A stretch of 64,000 bases of DNA from an uncultured Verrucomicrobiota bacterium (GTDB taxonomy: Bacteria > Verrucomicrobiota > Kiritimatiellia > CAIVKH01), in NCBI GenBank assembly GCA_937872895.1, contig CALMUP010000028.1, forward strand, positions 118,877-182,876, read 5' to 3'. The notes beneath the pieces are model-generated. The model had not been told where the DNA came from. It searched no databases and saw only the letters and a list, made by a program, of their open reading frames with translations. Below, one piece after another: positions 63,174 to 64,000 of this stretch. Every line of letters begins with the position of its first letter. Position 1 is the stretch's first letter. Both the position numbers and the translations under genes were made by a program.

Positions 63174-64000
63174 TCACCGCGCGGAAATTCGAACAGGAAT
63201 TCGCTTCGTCACCACCTGGTTTGCCGCGAGATCCGTCACCGTAATGGCGAGCTCGTAGCGACCAGGCGAAACCGACGGAGGAATCAACACGTATTGCGCG
63301 AGAAAAAAGTCCCGGCGTTGATTGCGCGATTCATCTACGATTCGGGCAGGCTTTTCACTCCACACCCGGCGCTCACCGCCTTCGGTATACAGCGCCAACT
63401 CCTGGGTCAGACTCACCCTGAAACGGCCATCCGCCTGCCGCTGCGGCAGGAATTCCGCAACCTCGGTGTACAACAAGACCGACTCCTTGCTTCCCATGCG
63501 AATCTCATTACCGGGTAATGCTTCATAGGCACCAAACCCTTCGATCGCACGACTCAACAACGCCTGCGGAATGGACAGGACCGGACCAGGCGGAGCCGGC
63601 TCCGAACGCTTCACCATCGCCAGCAACTCAGAACGCTCTGCACGATCCTCGCTCAACCACTCACCCACCCTCTCCAACACCAACCGGTCACTCACGGGAA
63701 CCGGAACCTCGACAATCCGTTCGACCTCCCGTTCCACCACCACCTCGACCGGCTTCTCAACAATCTTTTCGACAATCACCTCGACCGGCCTATCCACCTC
63801 CACCACCCGCTCGACAACGACTTCAACCGGCTTCTCGACGATACGATCAACCGGGACCTCCACCACCCGCTCGACGATCTTTTCCACTTCCACCAGCTTC
63901 TCGACCGGAACCTCGACTATCCGTTCGACCTCCCGCTCCACCACCACCTCGACCGGCTTCTCGACAATCTTTTCGACAATCACCTCGACCGGCCTATCCA
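63174..64000 (-). CDS. V-E-K repeat protein (paralogue 2), cut by window end
   Basis: The frame is open to base 64000, so its start lies outside. The visible part has V-E-K/V-E-R/V-D-R repeats (E-K-P-V-E-V-V-V-E-R-E-V-E-R-I-V-E-V type), then a C-terminal domain matching paralogue 1: A-I-E-G-F-G-A-Y, L-Y-T-E-V-A-E-F, V-W-S-E-K-P, V-D-E-S-R-N-Q-R-R-D-F-F-L-A-Q-Y and G-R-Y-E-L-A-I-T-V-T-D. A 204-base DNA unit is repeated within the repeat region. It is separated from paralogue 1 by 136 bases. Confidence 0.7.
   Translation of the reverse strand, partial: DRPVEVIVEKIVEKPVEVVVEREVERIVEVPVEKLVEVEKIVERVVEVPVDRIVEKPVEVVVERVVEVDRPVEVIVEKIVEKPVEVVVEREVERIVEVPVPVSDRLVLERVGEWLSEDRAERSELLAMVKRSEPAPPGPVLSIPQALLSRAIEGFGAYEALPGNEIRMGSKESVLLYTEVAEFLPQRQADGRFRVSLTQELALYTEGGERRVWSEKPARIVDESRNQRRDFFLAQYVLIPPSVSPGRYELAITVTDLAANQVVTKRIPVRISAR
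63719..64000. repeat. 204-base near-identical DNA repeat within the V-E-R coding region
   Basis: A segment at about 63719-63796 recurs at about 63923-64000 with only a few changes, offset by 204 bases (68 codons). The repeat probably continues beyond the window. It points to recent in-frame duplication of the protein repeat. Confidence 0.7.

Overview
The window is a GC-rich, gene-dense chromosome segment of a Gram-negative bacterium. LPS and outer-membrane biogenesis genes (lptE, lptF/G, lpxD, bamA, a bamD-like gene, skp, mlaEFD), a PEP-CTERM protein, two bactofilins, a bS22-like micro-protein and many lipoproteins suggest the PVC superphylum (Kiritimatiellota / Verrucomicrobiota / Lentisphaerota). 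That assignment is inference from gene content; no rRNA gene is present. I see no prophage, insertion sequence or CRISPR array. About 62 protein genes, three tRNAs (Val, Arg, Gln), a TPP riboswitch, several terminators and several intergenic repeat families can be supported.

Layout. 1-8.6 kb: an outer-membrane protein fragment at the edge, hisG, a 29-codon ribosomal micro-protein gene, a TPR lipoprotein, a CsgG-family lipoprotein, serA, a bamD-like gene overlapping lptE, and rpsT. 8.7-16.5 kb: an unknown protein coupled to an M50-like membrane protein, an ECF sigma factor with a predicted anti-sigma and a Pro-rich exported protein, a MATE exporter, then a leftward unit of bactofilin, zinc-ribbon bactofilin-like protein, SelT/SelW/SelH-like protein and a Mur ligase. 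16.7-21.7 kb: adenosine deaminase, an AbiEii-type toxin-antitoxin pair with a palindrome inside its promoter, guaB, repeat-rich spacer and ecotin. 21.9-30.7 kb: a long leftward unit with an Ntn hydrolase, mlaD-mlaF-mlaE, an aromatic 'WPL/FPL' repeat protein, glmM, a beta-helix protein and an AI-2E family permease. 30.7-38.7 kb: gloB, tRNA-Val, purN, rph, a PEP-CTERM protein, tRNA-Arg, serC, a lipoprotein acetolactate decarboxylase, a biotin ligase and a lipase maturation factor.

38.8-48.2 kb is one leftward cluster reading tRNA-Gln, prs, rplY, pth, rpsF, ssb, rpsR, rplI, dnaB, bamA, skp, lpxD. It joins translation, replication and envelope assembly. 48.4-55.6 kb runs lptF/G, a PilZ-like protein, queG, an FAD amine oxidase, then a TPP riboswitch with its own terminator controlling a PnuT-type transporter, a small outer-membrane barrel and a NadR-like kinase, followed by a deoxyhypusine-synthase-like gene. 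55.6-64 kb is the least ordinary region: four leftward genes encoding two paralogous exported proteins with long Val-Glu-Lys/Pro repeats (one cut by the window end), a 1457-residue GYF/coiled-coil protein and a membrane-anchored coiled-coil protein. This looks like a structural or envelope assembly of unknown role.

The best candidates for undescribed biology are the V-E-K repeat/coiled-coil locus, the riboswitch-controlled thiamine salvage operon with its own outer-membrane barrel, and the aromatic repeat protein inside the Mla operon.
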